Below are positions 1-8,893 of a stretch of DNA of 64,000 nucleotides, piece by piece. The position numbers and the translations under genes were made by a program. The stretch's first letter is position 1, and each line of letters opens with the position of its first letter. Source of the DNA: Lysinibacillus sphaericus OT4b.31 (GTDB lineage Bacteria; Bacillota; Bacilli; Bacillales_A; Planococcaceae); contig NZ_KB933404.1 in NCBI RefSeq assembly GCF_000392615.1, positions 28,217 through 92,216 of the forward strand, written 5' to 3'. The notes under the pieces were generated by a model. The model was not told where the DNA came from. It saw only the letters and a program-made list of their open reading frames with translations, and made no database searches.

Positions 1-137
1 TACCACCACCAGTTAAAATACTTTCCATACCTAACTAGGTATAGAATAATTACACTCGTTGTTGATTTACTCTCCACATCTATACCGCTTGTTTGAAATT
101 GACCGGTGAAAAATACGTGCAGCCCACTTATTGTTCG

Positions 138-347
138 TTAACATATAGTAACGTAATTGTTCTTCTGTACGACTTCAACGATCCTGTAGGTCAAAGCGTA
201 GATACGCGCTAACATTCCCGGTATAATTGCAAGAATTGTTGCACCCAATAAAATAACTAATGCTACTATTAATGTTCCGTTTATACTAGTGACAATTATG
301 TATAGAATGATTGACAATAGCATGATACAACTAAGTAACAGCCACAC
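138..347 (-). CDS. possible small two-helix membrane protein
   Basis: This 69-codon frame encodes an almost wholly hydrophobic peptide: one membrane segment near residues 2-20, a second near 25-45, then a short polar tail. The first codon is GTG and I see no convincing ribosome binding site before it or before the internal ATG, which weakens the call. It lies convergent to nothing and downstream of the MFS gene on the same strand, about 150 bases away. The function is unknown. It could also be a chance open frame in AT-rich DNA or the residue of a larger membrane gene. Confidence 0.3.
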   Translation of the reverse strand: MWLLLSCIMLLSIILYIIVTSINGTLIVALVILLGATILAIIPGMLARIYALTYRIVEVVQKNNYVTIC

Positions 348-500
348 AAAATGCTGTAGCGGCTGTTACCGTCTAGGTTGATGATTGGCTAATTGAATTT
401 CCACCCCACTTATACCCATACATGCATACAAAATGGACGGTGAAGAAGCGGTTTGCAATCTAAGTGGTAGCTACCCTGCTCTGACTCATAAAAATACCAC

Positions 501-1688
501 TTACTGTACTTGCATTATGACATTCTTTTTCTTTGAAAATAGTAAAAAAGAAAATGTTAAACTTAAACTAATAATCCCGAAAACAAGGCCCATTCCACTT
601 AAACCAATTAAATCAAGCATCATACCCGTAGATAATAGAACTACTTGAAAGACCACTGAATCGATCATATTGCGGAATGAAAAGAAACGTCCATGATACT
701 CTTTGGGTACCTGATTTTGAAAAATCACCATTGTTGTTGGGAAAAAACAGCCTACAGAAAAACCAAATACGGCAAATGTCAATAAGGCTAGGAAGGCTAC
801 ATCTGCAAATAAAAACATTAGCTCCATTGCCCCAATAACAAATGCAAGCGCAAATAATAATGTCCCAATTTTCACCCGATCTGAAATAAATCTTAGTCCT
901 GCTGCGCCTAACATAAAGCCGATGCCTTCAACCGTATATAATAACCCAGAAATAGTCGTTGACCCATGAATTTCTGATATTTTCATAATGACTAAATTAA
1001 AGGAGCCTAAAAATAGTGTTGGTATTAACATTAATACAAGTGTCATTAACACAACAGGGTGCTCTTTTAGCATCGGCAATACTTCCTTAAAGCCACCTTG
1101 TTCCTTATCCTTGATAGACTGATTTACTGTTTCATCTAATTGTAAGCAATTTGTAATGAAAAACATGATGATATACACAATCAGCGAAATAATGTAGAGC
1201 CATTTCAATTCAAAATAACTTAACATTAATCCTGCTGCCGCCGTTCCGACAATTCTAGAAACTGTCCGAGCATTCATTTGCCATGCATTCAATGTGAGTA
1301 AATCTTTGTTGTTAACAACCATTGGAATAATCGATTGTAAAGCAGGCATATAAAACGCTGCTGCTATTTGCAATGTAATGAGAAAAATAATCATCCAAAT
1401 GACCGAATTTGTATAAAGTGCTGCAAACATAAAAAGTACACTTGCGATGCGTCCTATACTCGCCCACTGTATAACTGTTTTTTTCTTTGTTTGGTCAATA
1501 ATACGTCCTGCAAGTGGACCTACTATAAAGCCTGCTAAAACACCGATAGAAATAATTATTGACTTATAAAAATCAGAATGCACAACCTCCTGCATAAAAG
1601 CGAGATTTCCTATAATCCCAGCCCACAAGCCAAGACCTACTACAAATTCACCTAATAAAATTATCCATACATTTCGATTACGCCACAT
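501..1688 (-). CDS. MFS transporter
   Basis: A 395-residue membrane protein with about twelve hydrophobic segments and a short polar central loop near residues 185-205, the layout of the major facilitator superfamily. After the second helix a GPLAGRIIDQTKKK stretch matches the family's loop 2-3 motif (G-x-x-x-D-x-x-x-R/K-K). It is expected to be a proton-coupled exporter or importer in the cytoplasmic membrane. The substrate cannot be told; the closest sense is the enterobactin/macrolide exporter-like MFS group. The start ATG has a good AAGGAG site seven bases upstream. It appears to be transcribed alone. Confidence 0.85.
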   Translation of the reverse strand: MWRNRNVWIILLGEFVVGLGLWAGIIGNLAFMQEVVHSDFYKSIIISIGVLAGFIVGPLAGRIIDQTKKKTVIQWASIGRIASVLFMFAALYTNSVIWMIIFLITLQIAAAFYMPALQSIIPMVVNNKDLLTLNAWQMNARTVSRIVGTAAAGLMLSYFELKWLYIISLIVYIIMFFITNCLQLDETVNQSIKDKEQGGFKEVLPMLKEHPVVLMTLVLMLIPTLFLGSFNLVIMKISEIHGSTTISGLLYTVEGIGFMLGAAGLRFISDRVKIGTLLFALAFVIGAMELMFLFADVAFLALLTFAVFGFSVGCFFPTTMVIFQNQVPKEYHGRFFSFRNMIDSVVFQVVLLSTGMMLDLIGLSGMGLVFGIISLSLTFSFLLFSKKKNVIMQVQ

Positions 1689-1918
1689 GCTGTTTCTCCT
1701 TGTTGTTTACAGTCAAATTTAATAACACTCATCGTATCAAAATTCTAATTAATCGTACATAGCAAACTTACAATACTTGTCTATTTTTCTGCTAGAATAA
1801 AATACAAAGTAGAAAACATTAGCGATTTCAAGATGTCTTTCAATTTAACTATGTATCGTTTATAGAAAAAAACTACTATTAATATGAGCAAAATATAATA
1901 TATTTCTTACTGGCCTTA

Positions 1919-2113
1919 TTAGCTCTTTGGAATTGCATCAAAATCAGCCAAGTAAATCGTTGCATGTGGATGATTTGGCAATACGAGTTGTTGTTTTGGT
2001 GTAGGCAAATGCTGAGATTGTAACCACCCTTTCATATGCTGAAAATCTTCGTCATCAATTTTATAAGCTCTGTGGCGAATGGAGGATGATGTAGTCACTT
2101 TCCCATAGACCTA
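1919..2113 (-). pseudogene. 3' remnant of an unrecognised gene
   Basis: Within the 690-base space between the MFS gene and mntD, the minus strand holds a stretch of about 63 codons with natural amino-acid composition (a TPKQQLVLPNHPHATIY-like C-terminus) ending in TAA at 1919-1921. It is closed upstream by a TAG at 2111-2113. The only possible initiator is a GTG at 2098 without a ribosome binding site. The most economical reading is the tail of a gene that lost its 5' part. I do not recognise the family. Confidence 0.3.
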
Positions 2114-2335
2114 GCCAATTTTCTCCTTTTACTATCCCCAAAAAGCTCAATCCTTTTATAACACTCAGTCGACTTCTACCGGTTAATGTGCTGCGTTTAA
2201 ACCTTTTATCAGAGTACTAACTACTATTTTTAAAATATACTGTTCATTGCGGAATAAAAAATCATGCAAAAGTTTGAATATGAAGAAAAATTTTACCTAC
2301 TTTTGCTTTTTAATTGTTTATGATAGTCACTCAAC

Positions 2336-2374
2336 AAAAAGACATCGTTTGATCAAATAATCAAACGATGTCTT
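2336..2374 (-). terminator. intrinsic terminator of the mnt operon
   Basis: A perfect 13-bp inverted repeat (GACATCGTTTGAT at 2341-2353 and its complement at 2360-2372, six-base loop) is followed on the minus strand by five U residues. It lies 9 bases past the mntD stop codon. Confidence 0.85.
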
Positions 2375-2382
2375 GTCGTGTT

Positions 2383-3252
2383 TTACATACCTTCTAATTT
2401 ACTTACGAGGGTCTTCCTTCTACGTTCGATGATTTTTTGACTCAATAAAGTGCAAACAAATAATAGACCGACTGTCGCCGCCATCATACCCGCAATGGAT
2501 GTATCCCAATACTTCGCTAAATAATAACCAACAATGGCGGCCGCAGCACCAAATAGCATACTAAAAATGAACATTTGTTTAATCGTTTTACTAAATAAAT
2601 AGGCGGTTGCAGCAGGTCCTATTAACATTGCGACAACTAATATCGCACCAACGCTATCAAATGCCGCCACGGTAGTAAATGAAATTGAGGTCATAAAACC
2701 ATAATGTAGGAACACAACTGGAATCCCTATAGAAGCAGCATATACCGGATCAAAAGTGGAGAGCTTCATTTCTTTAAAGAATAATAGTAAGAATCCGATA
2801 TTAATGATTAACACAAGCAACAACATCCACACGGCTTTCGGCATTGAGATAGAAAACAAGGTCCATCGATCCCAAGGAACAAATGCAATTTCGCCCATTA
2901 ACACATGCTCCACATCTAAGTGAACATTTCCTGCAAACAAGGTAATGAGTAGTACACCAGCAGCAAACAATGACGTGAAAACCACGCCAATCGCTGCGTC
3001 TTCCTGAATACCAGATGAATGCAGTAATTGAACTAAATACGCTGTTAATATCCCTGCTATTGCAGCGCCAATCAGCATCCAAAAGCCATTTAATGTCTGT
3101 GTAATAATATAGGCCATCACAATACCGAATAATACGGTATGACTAATCGCATCCGCTATCATCGACATTTTTCGTAATATCAGAAAAACGCCAGCTATGC
3201 CGCATGTAATACCTACTAAAAGTCCTGTTAACACTACCCAAAATTCAATCAC
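2383..3252 (-). CDS. mntD: manganese ABC transporter permease MntD
   Basis: A 289-residue integral membrane protein of the ABC-3 (metal importer) permease family with about eight hydrophobic helices and the family's early motif around residues 15-45 (GITCGIAGVFLILRKMSMI, then ADAISHTVLFG). It would form the second half of a heterodimeric channel with MntC, moving Mn(II) released by the lipoprotein MntA into the cytoplasm. The GTG start overlaps the mntC stop codon (GTGA), so translation is probably coupled. It is the last gene of the operon. Zinc or iron specificity cannot be excluded from the permease alone; the MntR-like operator upstream favours manganese. Confidence 0.85.
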   Translation of the reverse strand: MIEFWVVLTGLLVGITCGIAGVFLILRKMSMIADAISHTVLFGIVMAYIITQTLNGFWMLIGAAIAGILTAYLVQLLHSSGIQEDAAIGVVFTSLFAAGVLLITLFAGNVHLDVEHVLMGEIAFVPWDRWTLFSISMPKAVWMLLLVLIINIGFLLLFFKEMKLSTFDPVYAASIGIPVVFLHYGFMTSISFTTVAAFDSVGAILVVAMLIGPAATAYLFSKTIKQMFIFSMLFGAAAAIVGYYLAKYWDTSIAGMMAATVGLLFVCTLLSQKIIERRRKTLVSKLEGM

Positions 3253-4121
3253 CCTAAATCACCTTGCTTTCGGAACTGCATTTTCCTACGATATTTATTG
3301 ATTTGCCCAGATGGACTAATTAAATAAGACAGAAAGAAAATGGTCGCTGCTACTAATACAATAATCGGACCCGTTGATAAACCTGTCCGTATGGAACTGA
3401 TAAAAGTTCCCGTAATACCTGAAATACCACCAATAGCTGCGCTGAGCATAAGCATTGAACTCAACTTATTGGTCCAAAGCTTAGCGCTAGCAGCTGGAAT
3501 GATTAATAACGCTGACATTAAAATAACACCTACAGCCTGAATCCCAGTTACAATCGTCATAACAATGAGCACGGTTAATATTGCTTTTAGCGCTTCAATC
3601 GGTAGCCCTATTCCCTTTGCATAGACAGGATCAAAGATTAGGAGCTTCCATTCCTTATAGAGCAGTAGGCTAACCAGTATGATAATCGTGGCACTTAGAA
3701 ACAACCACAGTAAATCAGATTTTGTCATTGTCGCTGCTTTACCGAAAATAAAATTATTAAGTCCACTTTGATTTCCTATTGGGCTACGATTGACGATTGT
3801 TAAAAATACGACACCTACGCCGAAAAATACAGTTAATACTAAACCAATGGCTGCATCTGCTTTCATTTTGGAAAATGACACAATCCACTGTATACAATAA
3901 ACAGATAATGCAGATGTAATTGCGGCACCGATCATCAAAATCGGTAGCTCTTTTTGTCCTGTTAGTAAAAACGCAAGAGCTATACCTGGCAATGCAGCAT
4001 GTGCTGCTGCATCGCCAACTAAACTTTGTTTTTGAAGGAAGGAGAAGGTGCCAGTAATCCCAGCTGCAATTCCCAGTAACATTGTCCCTACTAGTACCCA
4101 AAGCAAGTTACCACTTAACAT
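3249..4121 (-). CDS. mntC: manganese ABC transporter permease MntC
   Basis: An ABC-3 family permease of 290 residues with eight or so membrane helices; it carries the paired family motif GIAAGITGTFSFLQKQSLVG then DAAAHAALPGIALAF near the N-terminus. It is paralogous to MntD and should pair with it over two MntB subunits. I place the start at the ATG at 4121 because an AGGGGGGAG ribosome binding site lies four bases before it. A longer frame from a GTG fifteen bases upstream would use no site. The gene starts 12 bases past the mntB stop. Confidence 0.85.
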   Translation of the reverse strand: MLSGNLLWVLVGTMLLGIAAGITGTFSFLQKQSLVGDAAAHAALPGIALAFLLTGQKELPILMIGAAITSALSVYCIQWIVSFSKMKADAAIGLVLTVFFGVGVVFLTIVNRSPIGNQSGLNNFIFGKAATMTKSDLLWLFLSATIIILVSLLLYKEWKLLIFDPVYAKGIGLPIEALKAILTVLIVMTIVTGIQAVGVILMSALLIIPAASAKLWTNKLSSMLMLSAAIGGISGITGTFISSIRTGLSTGPIIVLVAATIFFLSYLISPSGQINKYRRKMQFRKQGDLG

Positions 4122-4132
4122 ATTCTCCCCCC

Positions 4133-4861
4133 TCACATGTCTTGCATCATGAATAATCTTCCACCATACGTTTTTTGTAGTTGTTGTGGTGTGAAAACTT
4201 CTTCTGTTGCACCTGATGCTAATATCGTTTTATTTAGTAGAATTGTAAAATCAAAATACTCTTTCACAGTTTGTAAATCGTGATGTACAACAAAAATACT
4301 TTTGCCCTGTGCTTTTAAATTTTTCAAAATATCTATAATCGTTTTCTCTGTTGCCGCATCTACCCCCGCGAAAGGCTCATCTAAAAAATACACATCTGCA
4401 TTTTGAGCAAGTGCTCTTGCTAAGAAGACCCGCTGTTGTTGCCCTCCCGACAATTGACCGATGGAACGCTCAGCAAAATCTTGCATTCCTACACTGGCAA
4501 GTGCTTGCTGTGCCAATAACTTATCTTGTTTAGAAGGTCTTTTGAATAAACCCGTATGTCCATACCGTCCCATTAACACAATGTCTAATGCATTCGTTGG
4601 AAAATCCCAATCGACTGCATTACGTTGAGGAACGTACCCCACAACTAAACTTTTCGGCTCAAATAGTTGCCCAAGAATTTCAACTTTACCAACCTTATTT
4701 GGTAATTGATTTAATATGGCCTTTAAAAAGGTTGATTTCCCCGCACCATTTGGGCCAATGATGGCAGAAAGGCGACCTGTTGGTACTGTAACATTTGCGT
4801 TATCTAATACTGTTTTCTTATCATAAGCGACCGATAAATTTTCAACTGTTAATGCGTTCAT
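4133..4861 (-). CDS. mntB: manganese ABC transporter ATPase MntB
   Basis: A 242-residue ABC ATPase with Walker A (GPNGAGKST, about residues 37-45), Q-loop (YVPQR), signature LSGGQQQR, Walker B (VYFLDEPFAGVD) and the switch histidine (VVHHDL). All catalytic residues are present. It powers the MntC/MntD channel. The start ATG follows a TAGGTGG site by four bases, and only eight bases separate it from mntA. Family members specific for zinc are near-identical in motif content, so the metal is inferred from the operon's operator. Confidence 0.87.
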   Translation of the reverse strand: MNALTVENLSVAYDKKTVLDNANVTVPTGRLSAIIGPNGAGKSTFLKAILNQLPNKVGKVEILGQLFEPKSLVVGYVPQRNAVDWDFPTNALDIVLMGRYGHTGLFKRPSKQDKLLAQQALASVGMQDFAERSIGQLSGGQQQRVFLARALAQNADVYFLDEPFAGVDAATEKTIIDILKNLKAQGKSIFVVHHDLQTVKEYFDFTILLNKTILASGATEEVFTPQQLQKTYGGRLFMMQDM

Positions 4862-4869
4862 TTTTCCAC

Positions 4870-5787
4870 CTACTTCAGTGCATCGACAATTGTGTCGATG
4901 TTATGTTGATACATCCCAATGTATGTGCCTTCTTTAGTGCCTTCAGCACCCATCGCATCAGAGAATAACTCTCCGCCAATCACAATGTCGTGACCTTGCT
5001 GTTTTGCACCTTCAATAACAGCATTCATTGCTTTGTCAGATACACTTGATTCTACAAAAATAGCCTTAATATTGTTGTCTACTAAGAAGTTCACCATTTC
5101 CTGCACATCTTTCACACCATATTCAGAATCTGTACTAAGCCCTTGCAAGCCTCGCACGTCAAATCCTTGACTAGCTCCGAAATAATTGAATGCATCGTGG
5201 GCCGTTACTAAAATACGTTGATCTTCTGGAATATCACTTACACGATCTTTGGCATATGTTTGTAATTCCTCTAATTCTTTTAAGTAGGCCGCTTCGTTTG
5301 TTTCGAAGTCAGCTTTGTATTGCGGATACTCTTCTACAAGAGTATCGCCTATCGCCACAACAACCTGTTTCCACAGCTCAATGTTAAACCATATATGTGG
5401 ATCATGTAGCATAGCGTCATTATCACTTGCCAGTAGATGCTTCTCATCCAATTTCTCACCAACGGCAAGCACCGTTTTGTCTTTTGCCATTTGCTCAAAA
5501 ATATCGAGCATTTGTCCCTCTAAGTGTAGGCCGTTATAAAAAATGACCTCTGCCTTATCTAATTTTGTTAAATCACTTTGCGTTGCCTTGTATAGATGTG
5601 GATCTACTCCCGGCCCCATCAAAGCTGAAACGGATAAATGGTCGCCACTTATTTCTTTAATGGCATCAGCAATTTGCCCTGTTGTGGCAACAACAACTCC
5701 TTCTTTTTCCTCTTCAGTAGCATTACTTTGTGCGCTGCATCCGAAAAGTAATAATGATAAACCTAGTACACTTAAAAAACGTTTCAT
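4870..5787 (-). CDS. mntA: manganese-binding lipoprotein MntA
   Basis: A 305-residue cluster A-I solute-binding protein. The N-terminus is a lipoprotein signal ending in the lipobox LLFGC, so the mature protein is anchored by Cys17 to the outer face of the membrane. The family's metal ligands are visible: the histidine in GPGVDPHLYKAT, the second in HDPHIWF, the acidic ligand in AIFVESSVSDKA, and the aspartate in a GGELFSDAMG segment. It lacks the long histidine-rich loop typical of zinc-binding ZnuA, which favours manganese. The start has GAGGTAAAAGC before it. A 53-codon ORF lies 24 bases upstream in the same transcript. Confidence 0.87.
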   Translation of the reverse strand: MKRFLSVLGLSLLLFGCSAQSNATEEEKEGVVVATTGQIADAIKEISGDHLSVSALMGPGVDPHLYKATQSDLTKLDKAEVIFYNGLHLEGQMLDIFEQMAKDKTVLAVGEKLDEKHLLASDNDAMLHDPHIWFNIELWKQVVVAIGDTLVEEYPQYKADFETNEAAYLKELEELQTYAKDRVSDIPEDQRILVTAHDAFNYFGASQGFDVRGLQGLSTDSEYGVKDVQEMVNFLVDNNIKAIFVESSVSDKAMNAVIEGAKQQGHDIVIGGELFSDAMGAEGTKEGTYIGMYQHNIDTIVDALK

Positions 5788-5811
5788 GCTTTTACCTCTT
5801 CCTATCTCTAT

Positions 5812-5973
5812 TTATTTAATAATGTATTTCTTCAGAAGCTGGCGCCAGCTCATCCAAAAGACCATTATAGAAATCCCAGCCCCGACTGAATGAGTCGTTT
5901 TCCACAATATCGTTAAAATCACTAGTATCCCTAGTGGAAGGAACGTTGATTTGACATCATCTAATTCTTTCAT
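5812..5973 (-). CDS. small membrane protein leading the mnt operon
   Basis: This 53-codon frame fills the leader between the MntR-type promoter and mntA. It starts about 40 bases after the predicted transcription start and stops 24 bases before mntA. The peptide has an acidic N-terminus (MKELDD), two short hydrophobic stretches near residues 12-24 and 32-41, and a basic C-terminus (RQLLKKYIIK). The ribosome binding site is weak (GAAGAGTGAG). I know no described family for it. Position suggests a small manganese-responsive membrane protein acting on or with the importer; an untranslated leader with a chance frame is the alternative. Confidence 0.5.
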   Translation of the reverse strand: MKELDDVKSTFLPLGILVILTILWKTTHSVGAGISIMVFWMSWRQLLKKYIIK

Positions 5974-6005
5974 TCACTCACTCTTCTTTCTCAAACGATA
6001 TTTTG

Positions 6006-6048
6006 TTTCCTTTAGGAAAAATATATGCTTAATCGAAAGAATAATCAA
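6006..6048 (-). promoter_or_regulatory. mnt operon promoter with MntR-like operator
   Basis: On the minus strand a -35 TTGATT (6043-6048) and a -10 TATATT (6020-6025) are spaced by 17 bases. Directly downstream of the -10, covering the predicted start point, lies the palindrome TTTCCTTTAGGAAA (6006-6019). DtxR/MntR-family operators of mnt genes are palindromes of this size and position, so manganese-dependent repression is the natural reading. The match is by eye and unscored. Confidence 0.65.
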
Positions 6049-6314
6049 CCTTTTTCTAAAAATATTTTTTTATTTTTATAGTGATGTACATACAAACCGC
6101 ATTATATTGGCGTATATTTCATTAGCTAATACACATTTTTATTCACTTGATGTACGACGACTACGAACACAAAAATAAGGGCTTGTACTCAGTTATAGGT
6201 CGTACTATTTAGAAAAGATGTGAGTTGGAAAATTGTGCTTGGAAGTAAGGAGGATAACATTTCACACTATATTGTGGCATTTAAATTTCAAGGGTAATCA
6301 CAGAAATTACTGAA

Positions 6315-6361
6315 TTAAAAAAAGCCTAATTTCTCGTAAATTAATCGAGAATTTAGGCTTT
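6315..6361 (-). terminator. terminator of the DUF2935 gene
   Basis: A 15-bp stem with one mismatch (AAGCCTAATTTCTCG at 6322-6336 against 6346-6360) ends in a run of seven U on the minus strand. It could also work for any rightward transcript, since A and T runs flank both sides. Confidence 0.75.
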
Positions 6362-6488
6362 GGCGTTTATTTCAAAGCGTACATAAGTTAGAAAAAATAA
6401 AGCATAAATATACACGTATATCATGACTTACGTTTCTATAAAAACTTCACTCGTTCTTCCATATTATCATTATTAATTGTTACATACT

Positions 6489-7337
6489 TTAACTTGGAAA
6501 GGCCGTTTTTCCAGTAAGATGTGCTTCAAACAAGTCGATAATTTCAAGAAAATGTTCCGCTTCACGGAAAACATGGTCTGCTAATAACGGATGAATAATG
6601 CTTTTTATCTTGCATTCTTCGATTAGATCGCGCGCAGTTTTCTTAAAATCACGGAGAGACACTACAGAAACACGATTTTGATCAAGGAATTGGTCTAATA
6701 GTGGCACTGTCTGTGATTGCGGTTTCATGCTTTCTAAATCTCTCGCTTGAAAAAGTAATTCATCAAAATCATTGCTAAACTCTCTTGCCATATCAACAAG
6801 TTTTCTTTCAGAAGGATCAAGAAGGTGCCCTATAAATTTTGCATGATCGGCCATGATTCTTAGATAAAAAACATTCTCTTTGATGATTTCATCAGCAAGG
6901 GGCTTCAGCTTTCCTTCGTTTAATTCAATTAATCGTTTTCTAAAATAATTGGCCTCACGACTAGTATGATCAACTAATAAGGGAAAATTATTCGCTCCTG
7001 GCAGCTGACAAGTGAGTATTAACCCTAACACTTTCCGTTTAAAAGCAAATATATTTGTCGCGGCTATTTGAACTTCTGTGTTAAATCTTCGCATTTGTTC
7101 TGGATCGGTTTGGTTGGTCAATTGATGAGATTGTTGTTCAATCTTTTCGAACAAATAATAATATTGATTTGCTTCATTTATTAATTGTGTATCTTCGCAT
7201 CTAAACCCTAATCGAAGGAATAGCGAATGTTCTTTCATAATCCTTGACCAAAACCGAATTTCTTCTAAAGAACGAGCAACAAACATGGATGGTGTAGAAC
7301 GATTATTAGCATCTGGTACCTCTTCATTCCATTGCAT
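6489..7337 (-). CDS. DUF2935 domain protein
   Basis: A 282-residue, wholly helical soluble protein made of two similar halves. Each half has a helix starting with a basic/acidic pair and a His or Glu rich face (EEIRFWSRIMKEHSLF near residue 25; HTSREANYFRKRL near 128; LRIMADHAKFIGHLLD near 160; ADHVFREAEHFLEI near 255). The spacing of these Glu and His residues recalls ferritin-like di-metal bundles, and DUF2935 proteins are placed near that fold; the biochemical role is not known. The start ATG has an AGGGGGAG site eight bases before it. The gene is monocistronic with its own terminator. Confidence 0.75.
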   Translation of the reverse strand: MQWNEEVPDANNRSTPSMFVARSLEEIRFWSRIMKEHSLFLRLGFRCEDTQLINEANQYYYLFEKIEQQSHQLTNQTDPEQMRRFNTEVQIAATNIFAFKRKVLGLILTCQLPGANNFPLLVDHTSREANYFRKRLIELNEGKLKPLADEIIKENVFYLRIMADHAKFIGHLLDPSERKLVDMAREFSNDFDELLFQARDLESMKPQSQTVPLLDQFLDQNRVSVVSLRDFKKTARDLIEECKIKSIIHPLLADHVFREAEHFLEIIDLFEAHLTGKTAFPS

Positions 7338-7485
7338 CAGTTAGACTCCCCCTAAAATAAGCTCTTACTCCAACATATTCTCAGTGAAGTTGTCTTTATG
7401 TCTTAACAATAGGCACTGTTAAACAATAAAGGGTATTTTTTTGATTAGAAAAAGGACATACAACGATTGTGATATTCCCTATCGT

Positions 7486-7991
7486 TTATTTTAATTCCCC
7501 TATAAACCAAATTTCCCCTTCATAGTGGCATCCATCTTCATCAGAAATCACTTCTTTAAATCTTGATGTTTGCAATTCATTAGTAACATGTAATCCCCAT
7601 TCTCTTTGAATATTTCTATCATCTGATAATCGAAACCACTTTTGATCGTCGTCATTCCTGTAAAAGAAATTTTTAAAATGGGCATCCCCTTTAAATACAA
7701 TAATTTGCGAACCCCACAAATCTGGTAAATTAACTGCAACCACTACTTGATATTTTTCTTTGTCATCTGGTTTCATTTCAATTAACTGTTTCTATTCACT
7801 AGTGTTTGAATGCATAGTCGTTTAATTTTTTCAGGTGTTTTGTTAGAGTTTATAAAGTCTTGAGCAACTGGTAGGTGCAGATGCCAATAACCATTGTAAA
7901 ATTCTGTTGGAAACACCAAAGTATGTTCTTCAATTCCATTAATCATGTTATTAGATTTACGTTTAATGCCACGAACTTTTTTATCCCTCAT
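7486..7991 (-). pseudogene. DUF3916-type gene split by a frameshift
   Basis: Two adjacent frames on the minus strand read as halves of one protein. The upstream half (7782-7991) carries a YWHLHLPVAQDFI and KRLCIQTLVNR pattern, and the downstream half (7486-7776) continues with YQVVVAVNLPDLWGSQIIVF. Together these resemble DUF3916 proteins of about 165-170 residues, as I remember the family. The second frame is open upstream of its ATG into QLIE, meeting the first after TLVNR, so one base is missing near 7788-7792. Either the gene is inactive or the read has an error. The start has AAAGGAG in front. The function of the family is unknown. Confidence 0.6.
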
Positions 7992-8103
7992 ACTATTTCT
8001 CCTTTATATTTAGTGTTACGTAAATGTTCTTAGCTCTTCCTATGTAACAGCAAGATTCATAGATTTAGTCTAACAATGTTTGCTGCATCTCGAAGAACTT
8101 GAC

Positions 8104-8132
8104 AAAAATACCCACTTCCTAAAAGAAGTGGG
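8104..8132 (-). terminator. terminator of the PH-domain gene
   Basis: An 8-bp perfect stem (CCCACTTC at 8111-8118 and GAAGTGGG at 8125-8132) followed on the minus strand by TATTTTTG. The other side carries a T run too, so it may be bidirectional. Confidence 0.75.
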
Positions 8133-8142
8133 CACAAGTTTT

Positions 8143-8517
8143 TTATTTTAGTACATATTCAGCTAAAACGCTTTGGACTTTATAAATATTGAGCGTTTTA
8201 TTAAACTTTTTTTGCACTAAGCCACCCGCTGAAAGCCAAATTTTCAGCTTTGCATCTAGATCAAAATTCCCTGCTGTCTCAATTGAGAAATGTACAATAT
8301 TTTTATATGGTATCGAATGGTATTCCACTTTCTTACCTGTCACGCCCTGTTTATCAATTAAAATCAGCCGTTTATTGGTGAAAACAAATAAGTCACGAAT
8401 TAACTTATATGCATGTTCCACTTGTTCAGAATTCGTTAATAATTCTTTAATCTCACTTTCAACCTCAGCGACATTTGTTTCAGAAGCATTCCCCATCAAG
8501 CCATTTAAAAAGCCCAT
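8143..8517 (-). CDS. bacterial PH domain protein
   Basis: A 124-residue soluble protein matching the bacterial pleckstrin-homology fold (bPH_1, DUF1696): after a 35-residue helical lead come alternating beta strands with the characteristic FVFTNKRLILIDKQGVTGKK turn near residues 50-70 and an IPYKNIVHFSIETAG strand, ending in a helix. I place the start at the ATG at 8517 because GGCGGTGGGATA precedes it; the frame continues 50 codons further upstream without a usable site. Such proteins are small and cytoplasmic, and their ligand is unknown. Confidence 0.7.
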   Translation of the reverse strand: MGFLNGLMGNASETNVAEVESEIKELLTNSEQVEHAYKLIRDLFVFTNKRLILIDKQGVTGKKVEYHSIPYKNIVHFSIETAGNFDLDAKLKIWLSAGGLVQKKFNKTLNIYKVQSVLAEYVLK

Positions 8518-8893
8518 TATCCCACCGCCATCCTTTTTCATACAATTATACCATTTATTCAGCAGAGTAAAAGTATGGAGCGGTATGCTATTCACAGTAA
8601 AAAAGTTAAGAACCATTAAGTCAAATTTCACCGATGCAACGTTTAGATCGAGCCGAAGAAGTGGCAAAAACCGCGTTATCCATGGCTAGTGACAACTCAA
8701 CTTCCATGACTGGTGTATTTTATATTTACTTCATCTCACAATTGTACATACCAATCGTTAAGGAGATATCTTGTAACATCTATTGTTGAGCTGTACAATG
8801 CTGTGAAACTCTAAATATTCTCTATAAAAATTTGCAGTTTCCACCCACATCCTGCAAACTAAGTATAATACTAGTTAGAGAGGAAGAATGATA
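8518..8893. other. intergenic, partly open
   Basis: About 375 bases between the divergent PH-domain and SLH genes. A TATAAT at 8864-8869, 24 bases before the SLH gene, is a plausible -10 element, but no good -35 sits at 16-18 bases from it. Nothing else was recognised. Confidence 0.4.

Noticed and set aside
8189..8689. A 166-codon plus-strand frame over the PH-domain gene
   Set aside because: The minus strand has the recognisable PH fold and a ribosome binding site; this frame has neither.
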